A DNA stretch of 64,000 nt from Rhodobacter sp. (GTDB lineage Bacteria; Pseudomonadota; Alphaproteobacteria; Rhodobacterales; Rhodobacteraceae). How positions within the stretch are numbered: the stretch's first letter is position 1; the number at the start of each line of letters is the position of its first letter. Below, piece by piece: positions 1 to 7,509 of this stretch. The notes beneath the pieces are model-generated. The model saw only the letters and a program-made list of their open reading frames with translations, was not told the DNA's origin and searched no databases. The position numbers and the translations under genes are program-made. Where the stretch lies: positions 46,889 to 110,888 of the forward strand of contig JAIYAE010000009.1 in the NCBI GenBank assembly GCA_027489175.1, written 5' to 3'.

Positions 1-2
1 CG

Positions 3-659
3 GATTGGGTGAACGGCGGCTCGCTTGGCATTCCTCAGGCGGATATGGCCCGCCATATCGCCTGGGACGTCGGTGCTGCCGGCCTTGCGCGCGCCTTGGG
101 CCAGCATCTGGACAGCCCGGTGATCTGTTCAGACTTCAGCCGCCTGGTGATTGACCCCAACCGGGGCGAGGATGACCCAACCCTGGTCATGCAGCTTTAT
201 GACGGCACGATCATCCCGGCCAACCGCCACATCTCGCCCGCAGCGGTCGAGGAACGGCTTGACCGGCTTTACCGCCCCTATCACGCCGCCTATGCGCGGC
301 TTGCCGCACTCCATCCGCAACGGGTGATCGTGGCGATCCATTCCTTCACGCCATGCCTGCGGGGCCGCCCACCCCGGCCCTGGCATGTGGGTGTCCTTTA
401 CAGCCATCTGGATGAGAGGCTGTCAAAAGCCCTGATCGCCCGCCTTATGGCCGAACCCGACCTGTGCATCGGCGACAATGAACCCTATTCCGGCCATCTG
501 CCCGGCGATGCTATCGACCGCCACGCCCTGCGTCTTGGGCGGCACAATACCTTGGTTGAGCTGCGCAATGACCTGATCGACACATCGGACCAGCAAGCCC
601 ACTGGGCCGCGCGTCTGGCCCCCATTCTGCAAGTAGCCGCAATAGACGCCGGGGCCTAA
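3..659 (+). CDS. N-formylglutamate amidohydrolase family protein, 5' end missing
   Basis: The reading frame is open to the left edge of the window, so the true start lies upstream. A GTG at 9 is in frame, but the family normally has a further N-terminal block (the VCEHASN-type metal motif) that would precede the visible part. What is visible, including HIAWDVGA, SDFSRLVIDPNR and the AIHSFTP block, matches the N-formylglutamate amidohydrolase (FGase) family, zinc-type hydrolases that release formate from N-formyl-glutamate in histidine breakdown or act on related N-acyl amides. The C-terminus with the ELRNDLI block is complete. The substrate cannot be fixed without the upstream genes; no hut genes are in the window. 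Confidence 0.85.
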   Translation, partial: DWVNGGSLGIPQADMARHIAWDVGAAGLARALGQHLDSPVICSDFSRLVIDPNRGEDDPTLVMQLYDGTIIPANRHISPAAVEERLDRLYRPYHAAYARLAALHPQRVIVAIHSFTPCLRGRPPRPWHVGVLYSHLDERLSKALIARLMAEPDLCIGDNEPYSGHLPGDAIDRHALRLGRHNTLVELRNDLIDTSDQQAHWAARLAPILQVAAIDAGA

Positions 660-694
660 GGGGGAAAAGCCCCGGCGTCGCAACCGCCCCTCCG

Positions 695-1108
695 TTAACC
701 GGAGTGGACAGTCGTCCCGAAGGCCGGCTGACGCACGCGAAGCATGTCGGTCACCACAAGGCCCAGAAACATCAGCATCGCGAACACCGCCAAAAGCGAT
801 CCGATGATGACGACCGGCACAAACCTTTCGTCATGCCCGGCTGACAGGTAAAGTCCAAGCCCACCCGCCATCAGCGCCGCCCCCAGCGCGCCGCTGCCCA
901 CCTGCAGCCAGCCCGCCAGCCCGGACACCCGACCGATGCCGCGATGGTAGAGGCCGTAAAGCGCCATGGTCACCCATCCCAGCAGGTTCACATGGGCGTG
1001 TGACGGCGCAAGGGTAAAGTCCTGCACAATCCCCATGAAGATGCCCAGCGCCATGCCCCCAAGGGCGCAGGTCGCGGCGATGATGAAGCAGAAGTCACTG
1101 ATCCGCAT
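695..1108 (-). CDS. Small four-helix membrane protein with SHAHVNLLGW motif
   Basis: A 137-residue integral membrane protein with four predicted helices, roughly residues 6-28, 39-54, 63-87 and 95-117. The block SHAHVNLLGW at 36-45 carries two histidines at the edge of helix 2 and resembles histidine-bearing motifs in heme-copper oxidase subunit I and NnrS-like proteins; a heme or metal role is only inference. The ATG at 1108 was chosen because an AAAGG-type ribosome site precedes it and the hydrophobic helix begins at once. An upstream in-frame start at 1216 would add a basic, non-hydrophobic tail and is less likely. It is not in an obvious operon. I do not know its function. Confidence 0.65.
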   Translation of the reverse strand: MRISDFCFIIAATCALGGMALGIFMGIVQDFTLAPSHAHVNLLGWVTMALYGLYHRGIGRVSGLAGWLQVGSGALGAALMAGGLGLYLSAGHDERFVPVVIIGSLLAVFAMLMFLGLVVTDMLRVRQPAFGTTVHSG

Positions 1109-1219
1109 GTTCTTGCCTTTCCGGCGCACCCTTTTGGCGCGCATGCTGTCCGAAAGTTGCCGTTGTGCCGCGCCATCCGGACGGAAGGGCAGCGATCCAT
1201 ACCTGCTCAGATGCATGGC

Positions 1220-1798
1220 TCACCCCGCAAATCCGCCTGCAGCCAGCCAGTCAGCCTCTTCCTGGGTGGTCGTCCGGCCCAGAATCGGGTTGCGATGCGG
1301 AAAGCGCCCGAACCGCTGGATCGTCTCGCGATGCCCGCGTGAATGGCTTGGCCCCGGCTCTGGCAGAGTGGCGCAAAGCGCGACCGACCGGTCCTGATCC
1401 GGCAAATCCTCGGAATGGGCGAAGGGCAGGTAGAAAAAGCCGCGCAAAGTGGTGTCAAACGCCTGGTCATGGCCAAGCTCCAGCGCCGCATCCGCCACGA
1501 TCCGCGCCAAGGGGTCGGTCGCATACATGCGTGACGTCCCCCGGAATGAGTTGCGCGGGTACTGGTCCAGCAGAATGACCAGCGACAAGGCACCCTCTGG
1601 CGTGCCAAGCCACGGCATCAATTCCCCCCGCGCAGCGGCCCCATGTTCGGCGATGAACGCCTGGCGGAACTTCTGGTCAAAGACCGGGTCCTTGCCGAAC
1701 CAGACCGCATGGCCGAGCGGTTTCCAAAAAGCGGCAACCGCGCCGGGGTCGGAAATATGCGCCCTCAGGCGCAGTGACAAAGTTGTGTCGAAAAACAT
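1220..1798 (-). CDS. DUF924 family protein
   Basis: A 192-residue soluble protein with the full set of DUF924 landmarks: an F-W motif near the N-terminus, LDQYPRNSFRGT in the middle, FFYLPFAHSED, and the C-terminal RFGRFPHRN followed by LGR and a T-x-E-E-x-x-W-L helix. DUF924 is an all-helical, TPR-like fold of unknown biochemical role, widespread in proteobacteria. The start at 1798 is preceded by AGAGGA at good spacing; the longer frame to 1831 begins with an unconserved basic stretch. It lies 111 nt from the next minus-strand gene upstream of it in transcription, so it may be co-transcribed with the downstream membrane protein. Confidence 0.85.
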   Translation of the reverse strand: MFFDTTLSLRLRAHISDPGAVAAFWKPLGHAVWFGKDPVFDQKFRQAFIAEHGAAARGELMPWLGTPEGALSLVILLDQYPRNSFRGTSRMYATDPLARIVADAALELGHDQAFDTTLRGFFYLPFAHSEDLPDQDRSVALCATLPEPGPSHSRGHRETIQRFGRFPHRNPILGRTTTQEEADWLAAGGFAG

Positions 1799-1849
1799 CT
1801 TGATCCTCTTTCTTGCGTCGGGCGCATGCATGCGCCGGTTGTAAAGGGC

Positions 1850-2122
1850 TTACGCCTCCACCAGGTCATGCAGCGGCGTGAAGGTCAGTTTCGGGCGAAT
1901 GCCATCGGGCAGATGCGGGGCAACCGTGGTGGCAAAGAACCGGGTGGCATCGTCGCGCGTCTCCCAGATTTCCACGACCCGCCAGCCGCCCTCGGTCTCG
2001 TGCGAGGTGTGCAGCAGGAACCCTTTGGCGGATTTGAGCAGTGGAATCAGCATGGCGCCAAGGCTGTCATAGCCCTGCCGGGTCTGCCCCGCCGTTTCCG
2101 AAATCATCATGACTGGCATCAT
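1850..2122 (-). CDS. Antibiotic biosynthesis monooxygenase (ABM) domain protein
   Basis: A 90-residue single-domain protein of the dimeric alpha/beta-barrel ABM superfamily. The pattern of a short strand, the helix around GYDSLGAMLIPLLKSA, the strand GFLLHTSHE, then WRVVEIWETRDDATRFF is characteristic: these small proteins handle quinone or heme-like substrates, or are simply stress-linked with unknown ligand. The start at 2122 has an excellent AAGGAGG at 7 nt. It is divergent from the LysR gene starting at 2235, with an operator-like palindrome between them, so it is the probable regulatory target of that LysR protein (inference). Confidence 0.75.
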   Translation of the reverse strand: MMPVMMISETAGQTRQGYDSLGAMLIPLLKSAKGFLLHTSHETEGGWRVVEIWETRDDATRFFATTVAPHLPDGIRPKLTFTPLHDLVEA

Positions 2123-2213
2123 CGGCCTCCTTGTGATCGGCGACCCGGTGGAAGGCAAAAAGCCGCCCAGCCGGTCCGTGGGCCGTCATATCCCCGGTTC
2201 CCTGCGCTGAATC

Positions 2214-2232
2214 CAGTGATACGATTTCACTG
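2214..2232. promoter_or_regulatory. Candidate LysR operator abutting the lysR start codon
   Basis: Perfect inverted repeat CAGTGA-N7-TCACTG. It contains T at 2217 and A at 2229, i.e. the T-N11-A core recognised by LysR-type regulators. It sits in the divergent intergenic region between the ABM gene and the LysR gene and ends 2 nt before the ATG at 2235, where no Shine-Dalgarno sequence is visible. Confidence 0.55.
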
Positions 2233-2234
2233 AT

Positions 2235-3197
2235 ATGCTGAATCAGATTGATCTCTCCCGCACCGACCTCAACCTCCTCGTCCTGTTCGAAACCGTGTTG
2301 AAGGAGGGGAACGTCGGCCGCGCCGCATCCGCGCTGAACCTGTCGCCCTCGGCGGTCAGTCACGGCCTTGGCCGGCTGCGACGGCTGTTGAACGACCCCC
2401 TCTTCCTGCGCACCCCGCGCGGGATGATCCCCACCGACCGCGCCCTTGGCCTTGCCCCCCAGATCGCCGAGGTGCTGCACGGCGTGCGCAAGGTCCTTGA
2501 AGGTGCGGGCGGCTTTGACCCCGCCACCTCGACCCGCCGCTTCCGGCTGGGCGCCGGGGATGCGTTTCTTTGCACCCTCGGCCCCCCGCTTGCCACCCGC
2601 CTTGTCAGCGCCGCGCCCTCAGTTGGCCTGTCGGTCCTGCATATCGTGCCGACCTTCCGCCAGTCGCTGGACGAAGGCCCCTGGGACCACGTCCTTGCCA
2701 TGCTGGAAAGCCGTGAGCTTGACCTCGCTCTCCTGCCCTGGATCACCAGTCCCGCCCGCTTTGCCACCCGCCCGGTTGCGGGCAGCGAGGATCGGCTGGT
2801 CGCCGTCACCCGCGCCGACCACCCCTACGCCAGCGATCCGTCCCTCGACACCTACTGCGCCGCCCGCCACCTTGTCGTCTCGGTCCGCGGCGACCCGGTC
2901 GTCGCCACCGATGCCACCCTGGCCGAGCTTGGGCGCAGCAGAAGCGTCGCGATGACCGCGCCAAACTTCACCTCAGCCCTGTTTCTTGCCGCCGAAAGTG
3001 ACCTTGTGGTGTCGCTGCCGCAAAGCCTGATCGCCGCCCATGGCGCGCGCTTTGGCCTTGTCGCCACCCCGCTGCCCTTTGACGTGGCCGCCAGCAACAT
3101 CGTTGCCGTCACCACCCGCGCCGCCTTGCAGGACACGGGCGTCGCCTGGCTGGTCGATCTGGTCTGCGGGATCAATGGGGTGCCGGCCAGCCCTTGA
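2235..3197 (+). CDS. LysR-family transcriptional regulator
   Basis: A 320-residue LysR-type regulator. The winged helix-turn-helix is at about residues 10-70, with GRAASALNLSPSAVSHGLGR as the recognition region, followed by a periplasmic-binding-protein-like effector domain to the C-terminus. The N-terminal DLSRTDLNLLVLFETVLKEGNVGRAA resembles the NodD/NahR-like branch. The start at 2235 matches that branch but has no ribosome site; an inverted repeat with a T-N11-A core ends 2 nt upstream, so the transcript may be leaderless and autoregulated. It is divergent from an ABM-domain gene, a standard LysR arrangement. The effector is unknown. Confidence 0.9.
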   Translation: MLNQIDLSRTDLNLLVLFETVLKEGNVGRAASALNLSPSAVSHGLGRLRRLLNDPLFLRTPRGMIPTDRALGLAPQIAEVLHGVRKVLEGAGGFDPATSTRRFRLGAGDAFLCTLGPPLATRLVSAAPSVGLSVLHIVPTFRQSLDEGPWDHVLAMLESRELDLALLPWITSPARFATRPVAGSEDRLVAVTRADHPYASDPSLDTYCAARHLVVSVRGDPVVATDATLAELGRSRSVAMTAPNFTSALFLAAESDLVVSLPQSLIAAHGARFGLVATPLPFDVAASNIVAVTTRAALQDTGVAWLVDLVCGINGVPASP

Positions 3198-3241
3198 CCC
3201 GACCTGCCCCACGGCCCACCTTCCCGGTGAAGGAGACCGCC

Positions 3242-3580
3242 ATGGACCCCCAGATCGACCCGCAGATCGACCCCCAGACCCGGATTGAGCTTGAGGCCGC
3301 CGCCTTCCGCGCGCTGATGCATCACCTCTTGGACAAGCGCCCCGACGTGCAGAACATCGACCTGATGACCCTGGCCGGCTTCTGCCGCAACTGCCTGTCG
3401 CGCTGGTATCAGGAGGCAGCGGCAGACAAGGGAATCACCCTGTCCAAGGACGCCGCGCGCGAGATCGTCTATGGCATGCCCTATGCCGATTGGGTGGCCC
3501 AGCACCAGACAGAGGCCGACGCCGCAAGCCAAGCCGCCTTCCAGAAGGCCTTTGCCGAAAACGTCGCCCCCAAAGGCTGA
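3242..3580 (+). CDS. DUF1244 family protein
   Basis: A 112-residue soluble protein of the DUF1244 family: AFRALMHHLLDKRPDVQNID, a C-x-x-C in FCRNCLSRWY (Cys48 and Cys51), and the C-terminal YGMPYADWVAQHQ. The family is small, helical and common in alpha- and gammaproteobacteria; its biochemical role is unknown, though the paired cysteines suggest metal or redox chemistry (inference). The start at 3242 is preceded by AAGGAGA. The N-terminus carries a short in-frame triplication of the codons for IDPQ, a probable replication-slippage product outside the conserved domain. It may be translated from the same transcript as the upstream LysR gene (44-nt gap). Confidence 0.85.
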   Translation: MDPQIDPQIDPQTRIELEAAAFRALMHHLLDKRPDVQNIDLMTLAGFCRNCLSRWYQEAAADKGITLSKDAAREIVYGMPYADWVAQHQTEADAASQAAFQKAFAENVAPKG

Positions 3581-3598
3581 CCTTTCCCGCAAAGCACC

Positions 3599-3666
3599 CC
3601 GGAATTTTCAAAAATTCCGGACCGGAGCCTTCAAAGGCTCCGGCGCGATTTCTTTGAAGAAATCGC
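3599..3666. repeat. Three tandem palindromes with TTCAAA/TTTGAA centres
   Basis: Three perfect hairpin-forming palindromes, one base apart: arms CCGGAATTTT/AAAATTCCGG (3599-3620), CCGGAGCCTT/AAGGCTCCGG (3622-3643) and GCGATTTCTT/AAGAAATCGC (3645-3666), each with a 2-nt centre. They follow the DUF1244 stop codon and precede a same-strand gene, so they may terminate transcription or protect mRNA ends. Related palindromes occur near 20.2 and 52.0 kb. Confidence 0.8.
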
Positions 3667-3756
3667 TTTCCCATCCGTTCAATGCCGCGAAAAGTTGATC
3701 GATACCGCACGCTTCGCCGGATAGGCGTGGGGTCGGGCCTCTGCTATCCTCGGCTG

Positions 3757-4407
3757 ATGCTTCTGTCAGCCCGCCAAGGATATTCCCGCGCCGAATGGAT
3801 CAGCGATGCTGTCGTCCATGTGCTGGGCGTCGTCGCGGCGCTGATGGCGGTCCCGGTCCTCATCACGCTGGCCATTGTCTTGCGCGGCGATGCGCCTGCT
3901 GTGGCCTCGACCACGCTTTACGGTGTGGCGCTGATCGCGATGCTGGTCTTTTCCGCACTTTACAACATGACCACGCGGCCCCGGCCCCGGCGCATCTTCC
4001 GCAGCCTTGATCACACCTCGATCCTGTGCCTGATCGCTGCCACCTACACCCCCCTCGCCCTGCTGTCCGGGGCCGAGGCGACATGGCTTCTGGCCGGGCT
4101 CTGGACAGCCGCGCTGATCGGTGCGGCCTTGCGGGCCTTTGCACCCGACCGTTCGAAAATTGCCGCCGTGGTGCTGGCGCTGGGCATGGGCTGGGCGGGC
4201 TTGCTGGCAGGGGGGGATGTATTCGCCAACCTCTCCACCCCGGTGATGGCGCTGATCGTGACCGGCGGGCTGCTTTATACCCTTGGCGTGGCCTTCTTCC
4301 TCTTTGACAGGCTGCCCTTCCACTACACGATCTGGCATGTCTGCGTGCTTGCCGCCAGCGCGGTCTTCTACGCCGCCGTCACCGTGCAGCTGGTGCAAAC
4401 CGCCTGA
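3757..4407 (+). CDS. Hemolysin III (HlyIII/PAQR) family membrane protein
   Basis: A 216-residue seven-helix membrane protein of the HlyIII/YqfA branch of the PAQR superfamily. Landmarks are the N-terminal AEWISDAVVHVLG, FSALYNM, SLDHTSI followed by the TYTPLALL helix, and the C-terminal FHYTIWHVCVLAAS. In many PAQR proteins a zinc site is formed by S-x3-H, D and H-x3-H; here the first histidine is replaced by Asn (SALYN) and one of the last pair by Tyr, so a canonical zinc site is doubtful, as in other alphaproteobacterial members I recall. The start at 3757 begins directly before the cytoplasmic leader; the longer frame to 3682 enters the palindromic repeat region. Confidence 0.85.
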   Translation: MLLSARQGYSRAEWISDAVVHVLGVVAALMAVPVLITLAIVLRGDAPAVASTTLYGVALIAMLVFSALYNMTTRPRPRRIFRSLDHTSILCLIAATYTPLALLSGAEATWLLAGLWTAALIGAALRAFAPDRSKIAAVVLALGMGWAGLLAGGDVFANLSTPVMALIVTGGLLYTLGVAFFLFDRLPFHYTIWHVCVLAASAVFYAAVTVQLVQTA

Positions 4408-4416
4408 CGGTCCGGC

Positions 4417-4716
4417 TTATACGCCCGCCCACCGCAGCACCGCTACGACGATCACGCCCAGCAAGGCAGCCGCCACGTCATTGCGCAGAATCAGCGTCAG
4501 CCCGACGACTGAGGTAAGGGCCAGCGCCTCGGCCAGACCACCCGCCTGCAGCGCCAGCACCGTGATGGCCGCCATCACCGCAAGCGGTGTCGCCCGCAGC
4601 GCGGCTTCGACCCGGCTGGACACGGGAACAAACCGCATCAGCGTGAATCCGGCGATCCGGCAAAAGAAGGCGGCCAGCGCCATGGCCGACAGGATGATCG
4701 GAAAGCTGTCGGTCAT
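4417..4716 (-). CDS. azlD: AzlD family branched-chain amino acid exporter small subunit
   Basis: A 99-residue membrane protein with about four hydrophobic helices, of the size and pattern of AzlD/YgaH subunits (FCRIAGFTLMRFVP and the alanine-rich RATPLAVMAA helix are typical). AzlD works with AzlC as a small exporter of branched-chain amino acids (YgaZH in E. coli, for valine and other amino acids). The ATG overlaps the azlC stop by 4 nt, so the two are translationally coupled. Since the window also carries ilvD and leuBCD, an export role for branched-chain amino acids is plausible but not shown. Confidence 0.85.
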   Translation of the reverse strand: MTDSFPIILSAMALAAFFCRIAGFTLMRFVPVSSRVEAALRATPLAVMAAITVLALQAGGLAEALALTSVVGLTLILRNDVAAALLGVIVVAVLRWAGV

Positions 4717-5411
4717 GCGGGCCCCCGGTGCATCACGGCCGCCACCGCGCCGCCCGCCAGCCCCGCCGCGATGATCGCCGCCGCCGGGCCAAGCAGCCCC
4801 GCAACCACCAGCGCCGCCCCTGCGCCAACGGCCACGGGCACAAGATCGGTCCGGCGCTTGACCATGGCCGTCGTCATCGCGGCGGCAAAGGCTGGCAGCA
4901 TCAGATCAAACCCAAGTGCTTCGGGCGCGGGCAAAAGGCGCACCGCCCCGGCCCCGATGGCCGTACCGCTCAACCAGCCTGCCAGCATCGGTGCGCCGGT
5001 GCCCGCTAGATAGGCGCGGTCGGTCTCGCCCTCGGCGATGGCGCGCATGCAGAACATCCAGTTGGCATCGCCCAGAAGCAGAAGGCTGCCATAGGCTTTC
5101 GGGGCGCTTGTCTGGCCCAGCCAGGGCTGCAGGGCCGCGCCAAACAGGATGTAGCGCGCATTGACCACCAGAATCGTGGCGAAGAGGGCCCAAAGCGTCG
5201 CCGATCCGCTTTGAAGCAGGTTCACCGCTGCCAGTTGCGCCGACCCGGAATAGATTGCAGCGCTGGTCGCAACTGCCTTGGCCACGCCAAAGCCGGCCTG
5301 CGCCGCGACAAGGCCGAAGCCAAGACCATAGGCAAAGATCGGCAGGCCCAAGGGCAGGCCATCGCGCATCCCGCGCCAAAAGCCGTCTGCGGTAAAGCGG
5401 GCGTCAGCCAT
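4713..5411 (-). CDS. azlC: AzlC family branched-chain amino acid exporter large subunit
   Basis: A 232-residue membrane protein of the AzlC/YgaZ family: PLGLPIFAYGLGFGLVAAQAG at the N-terminus, then IYSGSAQLAAV, the NARYILFGAAL block and DANWMFCM, all standard AzlC landmarks. It forms the main channel of a two-subunit exporter with the downstream azlD, which it overlaps by 4 nt. The start gives a short cytoplasmic leader before the first helix and fits the family length (220-240). The upstream 128 nt to the transaminase gene contain a 7-bp hairpin and could hold its promoter. Confidence 0.88.
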   Translation of the reverse strand: MADARFTADGFWRGMRDGLPLGLPIFAYGLGFGLVAAQAGFGVAKAVATSAAIYSGSAQLAAVNLLQSGSATLWALFATILVVNARYILFGAALQPWLGQTSAPKAYGSLLLLGDANWMFCMRAIAEGETDRAYLAGTGAPMLAGWLSGTAIGAGAVRLLPAPEALGFDLMLPAFAAAMTTAMVKRRTDLVPVAVGAGAALVVAGLLGPAAAIIAAGLAGGAVAAVMHRGPA

Positions 5412-5504
5412 TCTGTCGGCCGGGGCCAGCCCCGGCTCCCCGGCAAAGTGTTAACATATCCTGAAAATGGCGCGGCAAGTCATTGAAAAGGCTTGACCCG
5501 TGTC

Positions 5505-5523
5505 GTGTCCCTGCCCGGGACAC
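5505..5523 (-). terminator. Hairpin after the D-amino-acid transaminase gene
   Basis: Perfect arms GTGTCCC/GGGACAC around a 5-nt loop, 17 nt past the stop codon of the minus-strand transaminase gene and before azlC on the same strand. There is no run of T directly after it, so it is a weak terminator or processing site. Confidence 0.4.
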
Positions 5524-5539
5524 CTCAGCCCAGAGCACG

Positions 5540-6403
5540 TTAAATTGCCGCCTTCCGCATCTCGTCCAGATAAATCTCGCGCAGGCGGGTGGCCACTGGC
5601 CCCGGCTTGCCGCTGCCGATGGGCTTTCCGTCCAGCTCGACCACCGGCATCACGAAGATCGACGCCGCAGTGCTGAAAGCCTCATCCGCCCCTTGCGCCT
5701 CGGCGGCAGTGAAGGCCCGCTCCTCCACCTCGAACTGGGCCTCGGCGGCAAAGCGCAGGACGGCGGCGCGGGTGATCCCGTGCAGGATATCTGTCCCCAG
5801 CTGGCGGGTAATGATCCGGTTGCCCTTGACGATATAGGCATTGTTCGAGGTGCCCTCGGTCACATGGCCTTCTTCATCGGTGAACCAGCTGTCATCCACC
5901 CCCGCCTTCTTCGCCGCCATCTTACCCATCGACGGGTAGAGAAGCTGCACCGTCTTGATGTCAACGCGGGACCACCGCAGGTCGGGGATCGTGATGACCT
6001 TGAACCCGGTCTTCGCGGCCGGGGCGTCGGCCAGGTTCGGCACGTTCTGGGTAAATGCCACGATCGTCCCCGGCAGGTTCGGGTCCGGGAACATGAAGCT
6101 GCGGTCGCCCGGATTGCCGCGCGTGACCTGCAGGTAGATCATCCCTTGGTCGATCCCGTTCCGCGCCACCAGCTCGCGATGCATTGCCAGCAGGTCCGCT
6201 TCCGACACCGGGCAAGTCATCTCCAGCTCCCGCAGCGACCGGGCCAGCCGCTTCACATGGCCGTCAAAGTCGATCAGCTTGCCATCGAGGACCGAGGTCA
6301 CCTCATAGACCCCATCCGCCATGAGGAATCCCCGGTCAAAGATCGAGACCTTCGCTTCGCCCTCAGGCAGGTAGTCGCCGTTCACATAGACGGTGCGGGT
6401 CAT
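5540..6403 (-). CDS. dat: D-amino-acid transaminase (class IV aminotransferase)
   Basis: A 287-residue PLP-dependent class IV (branched-chain/D-amino-acid) aminotransferase. The order NGDYLPEGEAKVSIFDRGF, the GVYEVTSV block, the SRVDIK motif with PLP-binding Lys150, EGTSNNAY and the GITRAAVL block fits D-amino-acid transaminases, which move the amino group between D-alanine and 2-oxoglutarate to give D-glutamate. The start at 6403 lies 4 nt after the epimerase stop codon, with GGGGATGA upstream; the much longer frame to 6553 is antisense/out-of-frame overlap with the epimerase gene. Co-transcription with a dipeptide epimerase points to peptidoglycan amino-acid recycling. A branched-chain or 4-amino-4-deoxychorismate lyase role is the alternative. 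Confidence 0.85.
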   Translation of the reverse strand: MTRTVYVNGDYLPEGEAKVSIFDRGFLMADGVYEVTSVLDGKLIDFDGHVKRLARSLRELEMTCPVSEADLLAMHRELVARNGIDQGMIYLQVTRGNPGDRSFMFPDPNLPGTIVAFTQNVPNLADAPAAKTGFKVITIPDLRWSRVDIKTVQLLYPSMGKMAAKKAGVDDSWFTDEEGHVTEGTSNNAYIVKGNRIITRQLGTDILHGITRAAVLRFAAEAQFEVEERAFTAAEAQGADEAFSTAASIFVMPVVELDGKPIGSGKPGPVATRLREIYLDEMRKAAI

Positions 6404-6407
6404 GCGT

Positions 6408-7370
6408 TCATCCCCAAAGGTTGGCGTCGGACGGGTGGACCCCTTCGGTGTCGTACCAAAGGGGGTGTGGGCGGTCTTCGGACAGAAGGAGCGGGCCGTC
6501 AAGGTCTGTCCAGTCGGCCCCCTGCGCCAGAAGGACGGCCGGGGCCATCGCAAGCGATGATCCGACCATGCAGCCGACCATCACCTGAAAGCCCATCTGA
6601 CGGGCAAGGTCGCGGGTCAAAAGGCCTTCGGTCAGCCCGCCGGTCTTGTCCAGCTTGAGGTTCACCATGTCATATTTGCCCCGCAGCGCTGGAAGGGAAG
6701 CGCGGTCAAAGCACGCCTCATCCGCGCAGACGGGCAAGGGGCGGGCGATCTCGGCCAGCATGTCGTCCTGCCCGGCGGGAAGGGGTTGTTCCACCAGCGC
6801 CACCCCCAGCCGCACCAGATGCGGGGCAAGCTCGGCATAGACCTCCGCGCTCCAGCCTTCGTTGGCGTCGATGATCAGGACCGAGCGCGGGGCCCCCTGC
6901 CGGACCGCCTCAAGCCTTGGCATATCGTCGGGGGTGCCAAGTTTGATCTTCAGGATCGGGCGCCAGGCGTTTTTGGCGGCGGCGTCGCGCATTTCCTCCG
7001 GCGAGCCCAGCGACAGTGTGAACGCGGTGGGTACCGGACCATGTGCAGGCAGGCCGGCCACGTCCCAGACGCGCTTTCCGGCCAGTTTTGCCTCAAGGTC
7101 CCAAAGGGCGCAGTCAACCGCGTTGCGGGCCGCACCGGGGGGCAGGGCGGATTGCAGCGCCGGGCGGGTGATGCCGTCGGGAAGGCTGGCGATCTGGGCC
7201 CGCACGCTGTCCAGCGTTTCGCCATAGCGGGCGTAGGGAACGCATTCGCCCTGGCCAACAGCGCCCCCACGCTGGATGCGGACGGTCAGCACCCGCGCTT
7301 CGGTCTTTGACCCGCGGCTGATGGTAAAGGTCTGGGCAAGGCGGAAGCGGTCTTCGGTGACGGTGAGCAT
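6408..7370 (-). CDS. Dipeptide epimerase (L-Ala-D/L-Glu epimerase type), enolase superfamily
   Basis: A 320-residue member of the muconate-lactonizing-enzyme subgroup of the enolase superfamily. The N-terminal cap domain (to about residue 120) ends in CALWDLEAKLAGK; the barrel carries the K-x-K acid/base motif at 141-143 (LKIKLG), metal ligands Asp168 (IIDANEGW), Glu194 (VEQPLP) and Asp217 (CADEA), and the opposite lysine in NLKLDKTGGLTE. This residue set is that of L-Ala-D/L-Glu epimerases, which invert the Glu of murein-derived dipeptides so that peptidases can use it. It is followed after 4 nt by a D-amino-acid transaminase. Substrate specificity within dipeptide epimerases cannot be read from sequence alone. 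Confidence 0.85.
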   Translation of the reverse strand: MLTVTEDRFRLAQTFTISRGSKTEARVLTVRIQRGGAVGQGECVPYARYGETLDSVRAQIASLPDGITRPALQSALPPGAARNAVDCALWDLEAKLAGKRVWDVAGLPAHGPVPTAFTLSLGSPEEMRDAAAKNAWRPILKIKLGTPDDMPRLEAVRQGAPRSVLIIDANEGWSAEVYAELAPHLVRLGVALVEQPLPAGQDDMLAEIARPLPVCADEACFDRASLPALRGKYDMVNLKLDKTGGLTEGLLTRDLARQMGFQVMVGCMVGSSLAMAPAVLLAQGADWTDLDGPLLLSEDRPHPLWYDTEGVHPSDANLWG

Positions 7371-7509
7371 GGGGATTCATTGCCGCTGGGGCGCGGCTGC
7401 GCAAGGGGCGCCTTTGCTGCACCTGCGAAATCTGCTTGCGGTTCGGCGCGCAAGATTATATCGCAGGCGCAGCATCCTTTGAAACATGATTGCCCGAAGG
7501 CCCGACCTG

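Noticed and set aside
5483..6658. A 391-codon plus-strand frame overlapping the D-amino-acid transaminase and the end of the epimerase gene
   Set aside because: It is antisense to two well-recognised enzymes, has no motifs, and its composition (rich in Arg, Gly, His) is the usual GC-rich shadow pattern.
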